DNA of 64,000 bases from Ilyonectria destructans (taxonomy: Eukaryota > Ascomycota > Sordariomycetes > Hypocreales > Nectriaceae), in assembly GCA_020740775.1 (NCBI GenBank), contig JAHEWK010000035.1, positions 310,001 through 374,000 on the forward strand, read 5' to 3'. The notes under the pieces were generated by a model that was not told the origin of the DNA, ran no database searches, and saw only the letters and a program-made list of their open reading frames with translations. Below are positions 1-11,901 of the stretch, in pieces. The translations under genes and the position numbers were made by a program. Position 1 is the first letter of the stretch; each line of letters begins with the position of its first letter.

Positions 1-34
1 GAGCCACGAAACGATGGGAACGTGAGATGTCAAA

Positions 35-1723
35 ATGGGGGGGGCTGAAGATGGTGTAGCGTCTGACCTCGAGTCTGAACCTGAAAATGTTTGGGAACCT
101 GACTCCAGCTCCGACTCAGACGTCTCAGATTCTCAAAGCGAGATTGACATCGATGACAACGCTACCGGTGCTCCCTTGGAATCAGATGTCTACTCGGCGA
201 AATGTTTCCTGGAAAGAAACTGGGGACGTGCATGCGATTGCGAAGAAGAGGAGGAGGAAAACGAAGTAGGAAACGTCAGCCGGGATGGACAGCCCGGAAT
301 CGGCCTAAGGGATATGGCTGAGTACTGGCGGAGCCTTGCGGTACCAGATTCAATCGGTAATGCGCCACCTCATGGTGAGGCAGAGGAAAGCGACCCTGTT
401 CAGTTGGATTGGTCCTCGGTCTTGAGTGGTGGAGCCAGCCGTCCAAACCTGGACATTCACTTGTCTCAAACAAGCACCCCAAATATTCAACGGACTTGGG
501 ACGTGGACAGCATCATTTCCTGGGCATCGTGCTTATCTGTTAATCGTGGGCTATACGTGTCGTATCATCCACCAATCTCTAGGAATTTCGGAAGCAGCAT
601 GCATGTCTTTCACCAAGGAACAGCTCTGCACGTCATTCCTCACCTTCGACTAGGCAGCGGACGGCAGTCTCCTCAATTCGGCGTATATATCTTCTTTCCT
701 GGAATTTCCCACGTCTGTCGAACAACTACTTATCTTACCAAGAATGAAAGGCGAATGTGGATCAACGAGCTTCTTTTGCCCGCTATTCGCCATTGTTGCC
801 CACCCGACGTGGTTCAACACCACCCTCGTTCCTTCGACGACGTGGAGAGCAAGGCCTACAGTCGTCAAAGGGAAACCTGCGGAGGGATGATCAATCACAA
901 GATGGACATGCATCATTACCTCCCGCAAGAATACCTGCAGCAAATCTGGCATCATATAAATCAGCGCATCGAGCAACCAGAACTTGCCATGTTCCGCGGA
1001 ATGTTCATTGTGCTAAGCGCGAAGAACATTAAATTAGAAGCAAGGTCGCCAACGTTACAGCAATGCCGTGCCAAGATCATTGCCCACCTTCATCAAGTCT
1101 TGGATTGGTCGAAAGCCGATTTGTCCAACACATGGGTAGACGTTGGCATTGAAGATACTGCTGCCTCAGAAAAGTGCACGTTCCTGTTCAAGAGTGGATG
1201 CTTGAAGTCATGGGCCCATTCGATGAGGTATAGTGTTGACAAACCGTTGATGTCGTCGGAATGCTTCAATTAGAATCTTACCGGTCAAGCCGGGAGCGCC
1301 AGAGTGGAGACCCGCCGCTCACACCCGCTGCGCAAGGGAGGCATTGCTTATGCTCAACGGTATAACGTCAACAAGGATCTCTTCTCGACAGCGTCGAAGC
1401 GGGATAGCGGACTGTTCAGTGAGCCGAATCTGGAGGGGCTGACATGCCCGCCTTCGTTACTCGACGCCTGGATCGTAGCTGCTCGACAATACCGTAATGC
1501 TGGATTGGCGACCTCAACTAAATCTGCGCCAAAACTAAAACGGCTTCGTAAAGTTTTTCAAGCTATGAAGGCTCGAATAGGATTTGCATTAGACAGTTCC
1601 ACGAACACAAGCTTCGGTGTACGAGAAGAATATCGAATCTCTTGGGAACTATTCACAACCTTGAATCCGGCCACTTCGAACCTTTATGGCCAACATCGCC
1701 CCTTTTGGGTATTGTCAACTACC
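35..1723 (+). pseudogene. Unknown fungal gene, nonsense-mutated and cut by a hAT insertion
   Basis: The frame opens at ATG 35 and encodes a strongly acidic, Ser/Asp-rich N-terminus, a linker, then a globular-looking region. It meets one TAG at 1271-1273. Past the TAG the same frame continues with normal-looking protein (motifs GGIAYAQRYN, LLDAWIVAARQYRNAG) up to 1723, where the hAT terminal inverted repeat begins. I do not recognise a named domain; proteins of this general look occur in many ascomycete genomes, often in several copies. The TAG could come from CAG by one C-to-T change. No intron with convincing signals removes it without breaking the downstream frame. Immediately right of the hAT (4946-5020) about 25 codons are open in the same phase, so the gene may once have continued there. 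Best read as a broken gene. Confidence 0.6.
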
Positions 1724-2106
1724 CAAGGCTCGGACCCACTACACTGCAAATCCACGTGGACCACATATAAGTGGCCCATCTCTATTACATCCACCTCGTC
1801 GGCCCTCAGATTACGTAATAATCCACTACACTTGGACCTCAAAGTGGATGTAATGGAGTGGATTTAGGTGGATTTAGGTACAGTGGGATATTCCCTGACC
1901 ATGTACGGTCCATAGTACTTATTTTTGTATATAATTGCCTATTAAATCGAGGTACCTGGACCCAAGTTAGACGAGGTCGATCACCCCCATAGCTAATCTT
2001 ATAACATTATTCAGTCCGAAGGACTTTTACGAGAAACTACCCCTATTGAGCGCGTTTTCTCCAGATTTCCTGCTTTGTTTTTGCAAAAAAAAAAAAAAAA
2101 AAGTCG

Positions 2107-4764
2107 ATGTCAGCCAACCAGCCAGGCCAACAGCAGCAGCTCGAAGACCGTCTTTTTCGCCATTTCAGAGGCTGGAATTGGTCAGAACGCGCTCGTGATA
2201 CTAGCTCTTGGCTGTGGGACTTTGGCTATGATATTCAACGTCATGGCTTACGCAAATGGGCTTGCAAGGACTGTATCCTCGGAAATCGTCTCATTATCGC
2301 GAGTTTTACCTCTTCAGGTCTCCAGAACGCGGCAAATCATCTATGGCGTGAACACAAAACACCAGCACCAGAGGGAGAGAAAAAGAGCACAGCAGAGCTC
2401 AAATCCGAAGGCGCACTGAAATCGAACCAGCCGACTATTGCCTCTGTTTTGAAATTGGACGTCAACAAGCCTACGGAACAGAATATCGCGAATAGCTTCA
2501 TCTCACGCTTTGATAAGCAACACTTTCAGCGTATGCTAGTCGAGTTAATCGTCAGTAGCAACCAGTCATTTTCCTTCGCCGAGAACCCCATCCTCCGAGA
2601 AATCTTCGACTATTTGAGTCCCTCCGTTTCGATCCAACACGCCAACTTGAGTGCCAGGGCTGTCCGATATAAGATCATTCAAGAGTATAACCGCCACAAG
2701 CAGACGGTTATCGAGGTACTGAGGAACTCCCCTGGAGCGCTTCACATCTCATTTGATGGCTGGATGATGCGAATATATGGCGGAGGTCACATAAAGTGTG
2801 GTTGTCATGTAGATGTAGAAAGACGGATGACGAGCTAAGACTACAGTTGAGGACGGGAGCATAAGGTCTCCTTCCTCACGTGATGTTACATATAATGCAG
2901 GTCTTAAGCACCAGGCCCAAGACTGGTTCTTCACGTATCACTGGACGTCTCGAAATAAGCTTGCCCTCTACGGCATTGCTTGTTTTTTCAGAGATGAGAA
3001 GAATCGGCCATGCAAAATCATGATTGGGGTTCCAGAGGCTCATCGTCACTTCGGCTCAACGATCGGTGGGGAGGTTCTCGACGTCCTACACACTCTTGGC
3101 GTGAGTCCAGAGAAGATTGGCTATTTCACGCTCGACAATGCTGAAAACAACGATACTGCAATGGAGGTCATTGGTGCTGAACTTGGGTTCGATGGCCGAC
3201 TACGCCGAGGACGCTGTATTGGCCACACAATTAACTTGTCAGCCAAGGCGCTCTTATTTGGCAAAAACGCCGACGCGTTCGAGCAGCAATTATCAGGCGC
3301 AGAAGCGTTATCTGATACTGAATACGCTCGATGGCGCAAAAAAGGACCAGTTGGCAAGTTACACAATATCGTAGTTGATGTGCGTATTAGCCATCGGCTG
3401 ATTTACTTATTCAAGGAGGTTCAGAGGGTAAGCTGGATTTACTAAATCCTATTCGTCTCATACTAATTCGGTATATCTAACAGGACGAAATTAATCGCGC
3501 CACCACCCTCAAACTCCGATCGAAGAAACCACTCAAGCTAATTGTCGATAACGACACGCGTTGGCTGTCACAACTCTACATGATCCGCAGGGCTCTACGG
3601 CTAAAAACCTCTATCGAACTCCTACTGATCAAGTACAAGGCGCAATGGGAGGACGAAAATCGGTCTAAAAAGACTGGCCGAGTGACACAAGCCAAATTGG
3701 CGAAAAAACCACGCATCCTCCGAGACGAGAATCAGCTAACGGACAAAGACTGGGAGGTTCTTTACCATTTGGAGGCCATTCTGACTGTTTTTGAGACTGT
3801 GGTAAAGACGCTTGAGGGCGATGGACACATCCGCAGGCGTAAGCAAGGCTGGACTGGCTCCTACGGCAATATCTGGGACGTGGTGCTTGGCTATGAGTTG
3901 CTGCTTAACACACTGGAAGAATATAAGCGGCTTGCTGCTGATTTTCCTGATCCAGAGCACTTCCGCATCGGAATCAACCTTGCTTGGGGTAAGCTGGATG
4001 AATATTATCAGCGGCTGGACGAGACGCCCATCTACTATACGGCTATGGCGCTCCATCCAGCTTATCGTTGGGACTGGTTTGATGAAACGTGGGCTCATAA
4101 GCCTAGTTGGGTTGAAAAGGCAAAAGAGATGGTTGCCGACGTCTGGCTGTCCGATTACGCTCATCTCGAGGTTAGAACCAGCAGCAGCAGAGGCGACGAC
4201 GAGCCACCAGCAAAAAGACCTCGGTTTTTCCACCCCTTCGAGAAGAACAGTCGTCTGCCAAACTCAATACCAGCCTACGCAGCAGCTATTGCTGGTGACG
4301 AGTACCAAGCGTGGCAGACGGATCGTGACGCCAGCGACGGCAACGTTCGTGATCCAATTGGTTACTGGATCACTAAGCAAGGCAGATATCCTCGGTTATC
4401 CAGGATGGCACTGGACTTCCTGACGATCCAGCCGATGTCAGCCGAGTGTGAGAGGTTATTTTCAGCTGCTGGCAAGATGGTCTCGGGGTTGCGTACGAAC
4501 CTAGATGCTGAGATTATCGCCATTTGTCAGGTTTTACGCTCTTGGTACCGTGCTGGCCTTATCAAGGACCTGGATCCATTGCTTAAGTCACACCTTGAAA
4601 GTAAGCTGGATGCTGGTTGTGGGACTCTAAGCGACGACGAGCTGGTGCTTGCTGAATCAAAATGGCTATTGGAGGGCGAGGACAGCGCCAGGGAGGTTGA
4701 CGATTCATCACAGCAGCAACAGGCTGAAGAATTAGTGTCAACCTCTGAAAGTGAGGCTGAATAG
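2107..4764 (+). pseudogene. hAT transposase, coding sequence interrupted by a 176-bp MITE
   Basis: ATG 2107 opens a transposase with an N-terminal BED-type zinc finger (ACKDC...HLWREH), RNase H-like catalytic blocks (ISFDGW, then YFTLDNAENND) and a C-terminal hATC dimerisation domain (WITKQGRYPRLSRMALDFL, PMSAECERLFSAAGKM). The frame is broken at 2765 by a small inserted element. If that element and one copy of its 5-bp duplication are taken out, 2107-2764 joins 2946-3427 in frame. A 56-nt intron (3428-3483, GTAAGC...CTAACAG) then joins 3484-4764, giving about 806 residues, a normal hAT length. As it stands translation stops at 2838, so this copy should be non-autonomous unless the MITE excises. 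A run of 18 A residues precedes the start. Confidence 0.88.
2765..2940. mobile_element. 176-bp MITE, copy 1, with 5-bp target duplication
   Basis: Starts TGATGCGAATATA and ends TTCACGTATCA. The ends are short inverted repeats (TGATGCG against TGATACG). CTGGA is present on both sides (2760-2764 and 2941-2945). A second copy of exactly the same length lies at 56789-56964. Insertion in the hAT transposase splits the conserved FDGW-T motif. Confidence 0.9.
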
Positions 4765-4945
4765 GCGCCGATGAGGTTGTGAATAGCCTCAAAAATCCAC
4801 TTATAAATCCACTTATAAATCCACGTGTGTACATCCATTCCACTCCGGTCGAATATGTGCTACATCCACTACGTAATTGCCAAAAAACCGTACATCCACT
4901 CTACTTGGTCCCAAAGTGGAGTGGATGTAGTGGTTCCGACCCTTG

Positions 4946-5582
4946 CTAAAGGGTCTGAAGGAGGGGACTGTTCGGGGAAAGAAGATGGTGATCCGGATAG
5001 GTGAGACGGAAGGAGTTTAAGTGTCGGCGTATCTGGACCCTCTACATGGTGGGAATCCATCACGTAAGCTGTTCCATGTATTTCATTAGATGCACATGCC
5101 CTGTTCATATCCTTTAGCTAAATATTGTCATTGTTGCTGGGCATACGGCCCAAGCTAGCGCCGTCCCCACGAAGGACATCGCGGTCGGAGTCAAGCCGGC
5201 CTTGGCACCCAAGGAAGCGGGTCCGACAGGACAGCCGATATCGATAAGGGAATTACCACATAGTAATTAGGGGGCGAGACTCTCCTGGCTAGATTTGCCC
5301 TCCTTACGAGCGTTGAATTGATCTGTGCCGTAACTTCCCCGTGTCCACGCAAGTGACTCATGACGCCCGACTTGTATCGTTACAGTCATTAACAACAGAA
5401 CCTGAAATACCTGAAAGTCAAATGCCCATTATTGTCATGATATCGCCGCATCTCCGACGAAGTTGTTTGATCCATAACTGCTGACATTGTTAGCAGTAAA
5501 CAGGTGTTTAGGTACCAGGTTAGGATAAGGAATTTTAGGCTTAACTTAAGCTCTAGCTATTACTAGTCTAGTTAGTAGTTAG
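4946..5582. other. Gene-free stretch right of the hAT
   Basis: After about 25 open codons possibly left from the interrupted gene at 35-1723 I see no gene, RNA or repeat structure that I can support here. Confidence 0.5.
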
Positions 5583-5824
5583 TGTTGGATACGCAATTTG
5601 CTGTATGCAATAGCAGAAGTAATTGATCAAATGATGTAAATTGAGAAGGTTGTCCCTCCCTTGATTGAGGGCCCTAGGGGCCCTATTTTATCCTCAGAGG
5701 GATCTAGATCAGGGTGTCAAAGGGAGACGGATCCGGCGTTGTTATGATGCGGATCCGGCTTATTACCAGATCCGGCATTCCGGATCAGGCAGGTTATGCC
5801 GCCACACGAGGTCTCAATCTAACA
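5583..5824. repeat. Candidate solo LTR (242 bp)
   Basis: Begins TGTTGGATACG and ends AATCTAACA, giving the TG...CA ends of an LTR, flanked by GTTAG on both sides (5578-5582 and 5825-5829). The right-hand flank then continues TGTTGGAT, so the direct repeat could also be read as a 13-bp duplication. No internal retroelement coding region adjoins it. Confidence 0.5.
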
Positions 5825-6159
5825 GTTAGTGTTGGATCCGTTACGGTCAATTTGATCAAATGGATAGAGTTCAAAGCAGTGATGATGATGTTGATGATTG
5901 CTTGTGCCGGTCATCCCGGACCGGTCAGAAGAGGGGTTATCAGACCCCCCTTCTGACTAAGGTCAGGATATCAATCTATCAGAGGTTTCGTAATACAGGG
6001 TCATCTTCCAACATTAATTTAAAGCCACTACTAGGCTAGTTTAACTACTAACTAAACTACTAGTTACTAATTTACAACCCTGTTGACCCAGAACCAAGGC
6101 CAGCATTGGACCCGCATCCGGATATACACTAGCCGGATATAGTATATACACTAGCCGGA
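5825..6159. other. Gene-free stretch between LTR and piggyBac element
   Basis: No coding region is supported. The last 45 bases are a short tandem array with unit GGATATAGTATATACACTAG plus CC (22 bp), which continues on the far side of the piggyBac element at 8301-8330. The element therefore sits inside the array. Confidence 0.55.
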
Positions 6160-8302
6160 TATCCCTTTGAGTGTCGTAAGACGACACTTAGGTCACGGGA
6201 CCCACCGGACCCCTGCTACAGCCGAGGTACCTAAAGTGACCTAAAGCATCGCCGGAATCAACCCCACCCAATTCACCGTACAATTCATTTTGTGTGCACT
6301 TATGGATTCCCAACAGCTCTCCAGCCAAGCTGTTAATGCGTATGATGACAATAGCTTCATCCGTACTAGTGACAGCCGTCGCGAGCAGCCGACCGATAAC
6401 ACCTGCCGGCCGATACATGATCCGGTTCCGGATCGCGGTTACAACTTCGACCCGATGGTCATTCCAAGCCGGGCCCCTGAGATAACAGCCCTGCCCCCGG
6501 AGCCGCTGTCACTATTCCAGCAATTCCTACCTATTTCCCTAGTGGAAGGCTGGGCTCAGTACACCAATAGCTGGGTCAGTCGCCGGCTCGAGCAGCATGA
6601 AGATGGCAGCTGCAGATTGAAGCCGCAGTCTCGGCTGCTGGCTTGGAAGCCGACCTCTGTTGCAGAAATCTACATATGGCTTGCGATCTTGATGTATATG
6701 AGAATACATATAGAGCCGCAGATCAAGCTTTATTGGAAGACTTCTGGATCCAAGGATCTACGCCCTATCCATCCAGTGATCAAATGGATGCCTTATAACC
6801 GATTCCAGCTGCTATCTCGGCATCTTCATATCTTTGACTTTACAACCATCGATAAGGACCCTGACACAAGCTTCTACGGCCGCACCTTTATCCGGGTCAA
6901 GGCTTGGTCTGACTACCTACAACATACGTCTACAGTCTATTACATTCCGGGCACATCTATTGCTGTAGATGAGTGTATGGTCCGCTTCCTCGGACGATCC
7001 CTTGAGACAACAACAGTCCCTAACAAACCTATCCCCACGGGCTTCAAAGTGTGGGCTGTAGCCCAACAAGGCTATTTCCTGCGGTGGATTTGGCACCGGC
7101 CCGGCCGGAAGTTCGGGCCCGTTGGCATCCGGCCGAGCTACCGGCGCCTGCCGTCACAGCTGCGGCGGGCCCGGCAGCAGCGACAAGAGAGGAAGACGAT
7201 CCATCTGAACCCAACCCAAGCTGTGGTTGTTGCCCTAGTAAATCTGCTGCCGGAGGCCAGATACCACGTATTTCTCGATAACCTATTCTCTTCCTGTGAC
7301 CTCTTTCGCCGGCTCCGGCAATGCGGCCACGGCGCCACAGGCACAGCCCGCAGGAACTGTGGCATCTACAAGCCCCTTGTCAAGCTTAAAGCTACAGATA
7401 ACACAGCTGCCGGCAGCCTCAAATTTAATGATATCAGGGCTTTCCCTACGGCAGATAACCAAGTCAGTCAGAGAGACAAGATTGTGTTGATTTTCCCTAC
7501 TAATTTGTCTTCGGCTAGGTCAATCAGATCGCGTGGAAAGATAACGCCCTCGTGTTATTCCTATCCACTGTGTTCAAGGGCACTGAGAGACTCGAACGTC
7601 AGAGGAAAAGACCGACAACAGACCAAATGCAAGCACGGCCAATACAGCGATTTTTTGGTACTGAGGCTGTCAAGCTGATTTCTATCCCGTCTATCGCTGC
7701 TGTTTACAATGATGAGATGGGTGCTGTAGATCAAGGTGACCAAATGCGGTCATATTGGAGCCCTACCCGCCGTGCCCGTAGGGGCGGCTGGAGGGCCCTA
7801 GCTTGGGACTTCCTGCTAGAAATAGCCCTTATTAACAGCTATATTTTACAGCAGCGAGGGCAGCCGCAGTGGAAGCCGGAGATGTCACAGAGCAATTGGC
7901 GGCAACGCCTTGTCAATGACCTTATCGCGAAGTATTCATCTGACAGTCATGCAAGACAGCGATTTCGGACTGGCGACGAATTTACGCCTGTTGCACAGCA
8001 CAAATGGGTCCGGAATAAGAATTGCTCAGCTTGTCAAGCTTGTAAAGGAATACGCCTTGGGGAGGGCCGGCAGCAGCAGCCGCTGCAAGCCGTCAGCAGC
8101 AATAGGGGGGCCCGGAGACCAAAGCAGTCACGATACCGATGTCAGGAGTGTAATGTAGCTTTATGTAGATCCGGCAATTGTTGGGACTTCTATCACCATA
8201 TAAATTAGGTGGGGTTGAATGTACCTTTAATTTGCTTTACTCTGGTTGGCCAGACCCCCCTGCTCGTGACCTAAGTGTCGTCTTACGACACTCAAAGGGA
8301 TA
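6160..8302 (+). mobile_element. piggyBac-like transposon with 38-bp perfect TIRs
   Basis: A 38-bp inverted repeat starting TATCCCTTTGAGTGTCGTAA occupies 6160-6197 and, inverted, 8265-8302, with no mismatch. Each repeat contains its own hairpin (AGTGTCGT, 3-nt loop, ACGACACT). The canonical piggyBac TTAA target is not present at these borders. The flanking 22-bp tandem array suggests the target read GGATATAGTATG with at most an AT duplication. The single gene inside has an intact frame. Confidence 0.85.
6302..8208 (+). CDS. piggyBac-type transposase (DDE_Tnp_1_7), two exons
   Basis: ATG 6302 to stop 8208, with a 56-nt intron at 7463-7518 (GTCAGT...CTAAT...GGCTAG, phase 0), giving 616 residues. 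The three catalytic aspartates of the family are visible: D223 in SIAVDECMVR, D326 in VFLDNLFSS and D458 in GAVDQGDQMRSYW. The C-terminus carries a cysteine-rich zinc domain (NCSACQACK ... YRCQECNVALC) like the CRD that binds piggyBac ends. The exon junction restores the family motif of a Trp-Lys-Asp block before LVLFLSTVF. No internal stop or frameshift is seen, and the TIRs are perfect, so this copy may still be active. The upstream TTG at 6290 is less likely as start than the ATG. Confidence 0.92.
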
Positions 8303-8694
8303 GTATGTACACTAGCCGGATATAGTATGCTTTGAGCCAGCCAGTCAACATGTCAAGCACTCTTGCTGGGGACGGGAAGGTGGAGAACGGGTGCGAATGG
8401 CAAAAGATGGACATGGATTTGCGCGCCCCTATATATGTTCCACCGTCTCTTCCCCCCAAATAACTTCCTGACATCCGCGAAGCCTGTCTGGGAGACGCCT
8501 GACACCGCGCTTCTGGTGGCTCTGCTGGCCGAATACAACTGTACGCGATGTCCTCTGCTGTACGTTGTGTCCTGTCCCCTGCCGTCCTCGAGCTTTTGCA
8601 GCTGTATCGGATCCTTGAAACTCTGTTGTGAGGCTCGACGCTAGCCGTCGTAGGTATGAGCACACATTAGCTGATCGAAAACTCTCTACAACAG
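8303..8694. other. Upstream region of the septin gene
   Basis: Holds the right end of the 22-bp array, then no recognised element. A donor-like GTAGGTATGAGC near 8649 and a CTCTACAACAG acceptor at 8694 suggest the septin transcript has an upstream exon here, perhaps carrying the true start codon. Confidence 0.45.
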
Positions 8695-10184
8695 ATGATC
8701 CGCCGGAAGAAGAATGTGAAGAAGGGCGTTCAATTCTCCCTCATGGTCTGCGGGGCATCAGGAACTGGTTCGTCAGATGCCGCCCCCTCGGACTGGGACA
8801 GGCTGACTGGTTTGTACAGGCAGAACCACCTTCGTCAACATGCTCTGTGGGAACAGCGTCCTAGCGCACAAGGAATCAGATCATGAGAGTGGCGCTCACG
8901 CGGAGCAAGGGGTTAAGATCAACCCCATTACTGTTGGTACGTCTATCCCAGTCATTCGGCGAGTGATTAACCTTAACCCGCACCCAAGAGATAGAACTGG
9001 AGGATCGTACCTGCATCTCCCTCACCATCGTCGACACGCCCGGCTTCGGAGACGAGATTGATAACGAGGCTAGGTGAGAAGTATTGACTATTGACCTTGT
9101 CGTAGTACGATGCGATCAGCAGCACTGACAGGGCCATTGCAGCTTCTCAAAGATTGTCGGCTACCTTGAACGACAGTACGACGATCATCTCGCGGAGGAG
9201 TCGCGCATCAAGCGCAATCCTCACTTCAGGGATAACAGAGTCCACGCCATGCTCTACTTCATCAGTCCTACCGGCCACGGGTACGTTTCTCATTTACTCA
9301 AGTTGCCAGTTCAGCCGTAGGGCCTTTGACCAAGTCGTCTCGCTGCGTACCTCCGACCACTGACGCTTCCTAGCCTCCGCGAACTTGATATCGAGCTCAT
9401 GAAGCGCCTCGCTCCGCGCGTCAACGTTATTCCAGTCATTGGCCGCGCCGACTCCCTCACCCCCGCTGAGCTAGCCCAAACTAAGAAATTGATTATAGAG
9501 GACATCGAGCACTACCGCATCCCTATCTATAACTTCCCTTACGATCTCGAGGAGGACGATGAAGAGACTGTTGAAGAGAACGCTGAGCTACGGGGTCTGA
9601 TGCCTTTCGCTATCGTTGGGAGCGAAGAAGTCGTTGAAATTGGTGGCCGGAAAGTCCGCGCCCGACAATATCCTTGGGGTATTGTCGAGGTGGATAACCC
9701 ACACCACTCGGATTTTCTGGCTATCCGATCTGCACTACTGCATAGCCACCTGGTGGATCTGAAGGAGATTACTTATGACTTCTTGTACGAGAATTATCGT
9801 ACTGAGAAGCTCTCGAAGACCGTGGAGGGTAGTGACGGAGCGTATGTTATTTTATGTTTTCTTCTTGATAGCGCCTTTATCACAAACTGGCTCTGGCTAA
9901 CGAATATATTTCACAGCAACTCATCCATAACCCCAGAAGATCTGGCTTCCCAGTCACTACGCCTGAAAGAGGAGCAGCTCCGAAAAGAAGAAGAGAAGTT
10001 CCGCGAGATCGAGGTGAGGGTTCAGCGCGAGATCAACGAGAAGCGCCAGGAGCTGCTGGCTCGCGAGGCTCAGCTGCGCGACATCGAGGCCCGACTTCAT
10101 CGGGAGGCTGCAGTCGCCGCGGCTCAGCGGGACGTAGCTGCAAATATTCAGATTCAGGCGAACGGTGATGGCGACGGGAAGTGA
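8695..10184 (+). CDS. Septin, CDC11/AspA type, six exons
   Basis: Exons 8695-8767, 8820-8936, 8989-9073, 9143-9280, 9374-9841 and 9917-10184 join in frame to 382 residues. Motifs in order: polybasic RRKKNVKKG before the GTPase domain (lipid-binding region of septins), P-loop GASGTGRTT (Arg where most P-loops have Lys, as I recall for Cdc11-type septins), switch II DTPGFGDEID, G4-like GRADSLT, the septin unique element around YPWGIVEVDNPHHSDF, and a C-terminal coiled coil rich in KEEQLRKEEEKFREIE. Septins form heteropolymers at septa and hyphal tips. The length fits Cdc11 orthologues. Introns are 52, 52, 69, 93 and 75 nt. ATG 8695 is the first ATG in the frame, but homologues usually have extra N-terminal residues, so an upstream exon is possible. 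Confidence 0.88.
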
Positions 10185-10553
10185 GGCGGCTATCGTTGCT
10201 CATGGATCAATTGTGCCTTTCTAGTCAGAATGCCGGCTTAGCAGAGGCACAGAGGCCGTAGATACACCCCGTGCTTTTAAATCCCAATATCTTCGAGCGA
10301 GGTCCTCGTTCTATCCTGTCAGCTGTGTAGTAATTCCAGCAGAGTAACCTCGGTGGGATTTGGGGTTAGGGTTCCGTCGCTTAGTAGCCCAACGCTGCCT
10401 TGTGTCCAAGCCGACCTTAAAACAAACCAGGTGACGGGACTCTGAATCAACTAACTTCCTGCACAATCCACCACCAATCCCCAAGACCGCAATCTGTTCG
10501 TTCATCTCGCTGTCCGCCTAGCGTGCCTTTCGCATCAAATTACGAACTTCAAA
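10185..10553. other. Septin 3' region and F-box gene 5' region
   Basis: No gene or repeat supported. Confidence 0.4.
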
Positions 10554-11657
10554 ATGCCGCTGCTTGATTTACCAAATGAATTGCTCAATTCTATAGCGCA
10601 GAACCTAGAATCGGAAGGAGACATCAGCGTATTCAGCCAAGCAAATCATTTCCTCCACGAATTTCTGACTCCATATCTCTACTGCCACAACGCACAATAG
10701 TCTGGAAGCTCGGCACTACTGTGGGCTGCGGAAAATGGGCAAGACGCCACAGTACAAAAGTCGGTAGCCCATGGAGGCAATGTTCACGCTGCCAACAACC
10801 ATGGTCAGACACCGCTCTTGCTAGCGGCAAGGAACAGACACCAAGTCACGGTCAGGTTCCTTCTATACAAGAGTGCTGAAAAAGACTCGAAAGATGGTGA
10901 CGGCAGGACACCGCTATCTTGGGCGGCAGCGGGAGGTGATGAGACAGTACTCAAATTATTGCTTGAGAAGGATGCCGACGCCGCCTCGAAAGACGACTAC
11001 GGGCAGGCCCCGCTTTCACGGGCTGTTGCAGCAGGACACGAAGCAGTCGTCAAATTACTTCTGAGGAAAGGGGTTGACTTGGAATCCAGGGACCTTAGCG
11101 GACGGACACCGCTATCATTAGCGGCAGCGGCAGGCCGCGAAGCGGTAGTCAAGCTACTTCTTAGGGAGGGTGTTGATGCGGAGCCTAGGGACCGCAGTGG
11201 ACAAACACCGCTGTCTTGGGCTGCTGCGGGAGGGCATGGGGTGGTGGTTGAGTTATTCGTCGAGAAGGGCGTCGAACTGGGCTCCAAGGACGATTACGGC
11301 CAGACACCGCTGCTGTTAGCCGCGAGGAACGGACACGAGGCGACAGTCAAGCTCCTTGTAGAACAAGGGGCCGATCCAAATTCTCGTGACAACTACGACC
11401 GGACGTCGCTGTCTTGGGCGGTAGAGAACGGGCATGTGGGTATGGTAACGGTACTCTTGGGATATGGAGTCGACCCGTGTTCCAAAAACCGCTACGGATC
11501 GACCATACTAGAGCGGGCGGCGGCAAGAGGCAACGAGGCGGTGATTGGACTCCTCCTAGAATACGGTGCTAACCAGGAGTCTAAGGAATAGAATGGGCGG
11601 ACTGCGTTATCGCTGGCGGCGGAGAATGGGTACAAGGCAGTGGTCTTCAGGTCTTGA
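10554..11657 (+). pseudogene. F-box and ankyrin-repeat gene with two in-frame TAG stops
   Basis: ATG 10554 encodes a short F-box-like start (MPLLDLPNELLNSIAQNL...). TAG at 10698-10700 stops it. The same frame then runs through at least seven ankyrin repeats (repeated G(R/Q)TPLSWAAAGGHE-like segments followed by VVKLLLRKGVD-like helices) to a second TAG at 11589-11591, and then half of another repeat (NGRTALSLAAENGYKAVV) to a TGA at 11657. Fungal F-box/ankyrin proteins are highly expanded, and some act as ubiquitin-ligase adaptors or as NLR-like recognition proteins. Both stops fall where a repeat would continue, so this is a nonsense-mutated gene. An open ankyrin segment alone (10818-11591) could still be translated. 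Confidence 0.8.
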
Positions 11658-11901
11658 CATGAGATCTTATTGAAGGTTTGTCGGACTTTCACCTCTTAGG
11701 AGTGCAGAATACCTTGGAACACCATAGGAAATAAATATTATCTGGATACATATCATCTGGGGATTACTTTCCGGAACATTGGGTTATGCCAGAGGGTCAG
11801 GCATCATGATCGCCCAGCTATCATCTCTGACGGGAAACGTACATATATTAGCCTTTTCAGGTAAGATAGGGAATATTGCAAGCCAAGTTCTCAGTATTTA
11901 A

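Larger units (their letters stand above)
1724..4945 (+). mobile_element. hAT-superfamily DNA transposon with imperfect TIRs
   Basis: The left end reads CAAGGCTCGGACCCACTACA from 1724. The reverse complement of the right end (up to 4945) reads CAAGGGTCGGAACCACTACA, so the outer 20 bp match at 18 positions. Subterminal regions on both sides are full of ATCCAC/GTGGAT repeats, which in hAT elements are typical transposase-binding sites. The element is 3222 bp and carries one transposase gene. The expected 8-bp target duplication is not visible (CAACTACC on the left, CTAAAGGG on the right), so one flank may have changed or the boundary may be off by a few bases. It interrupts the unknown gene to its left. 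Confidence 0.85.

Noticed and set aside
1228..1273. A 46-nt intron removing the TAG of the first gene
   Set aside because: GTATAG...TTAG is possible, but joining the exons shifts the frame and leads quickly to a stop, whereas the unspliced frame stays protein-like.
1716..4953. 8-bp target duplication for the hAT
   Set aside because: CAACTACC and CTAAAGGG do not match, and shifting the border by a few bases does not produce a match.
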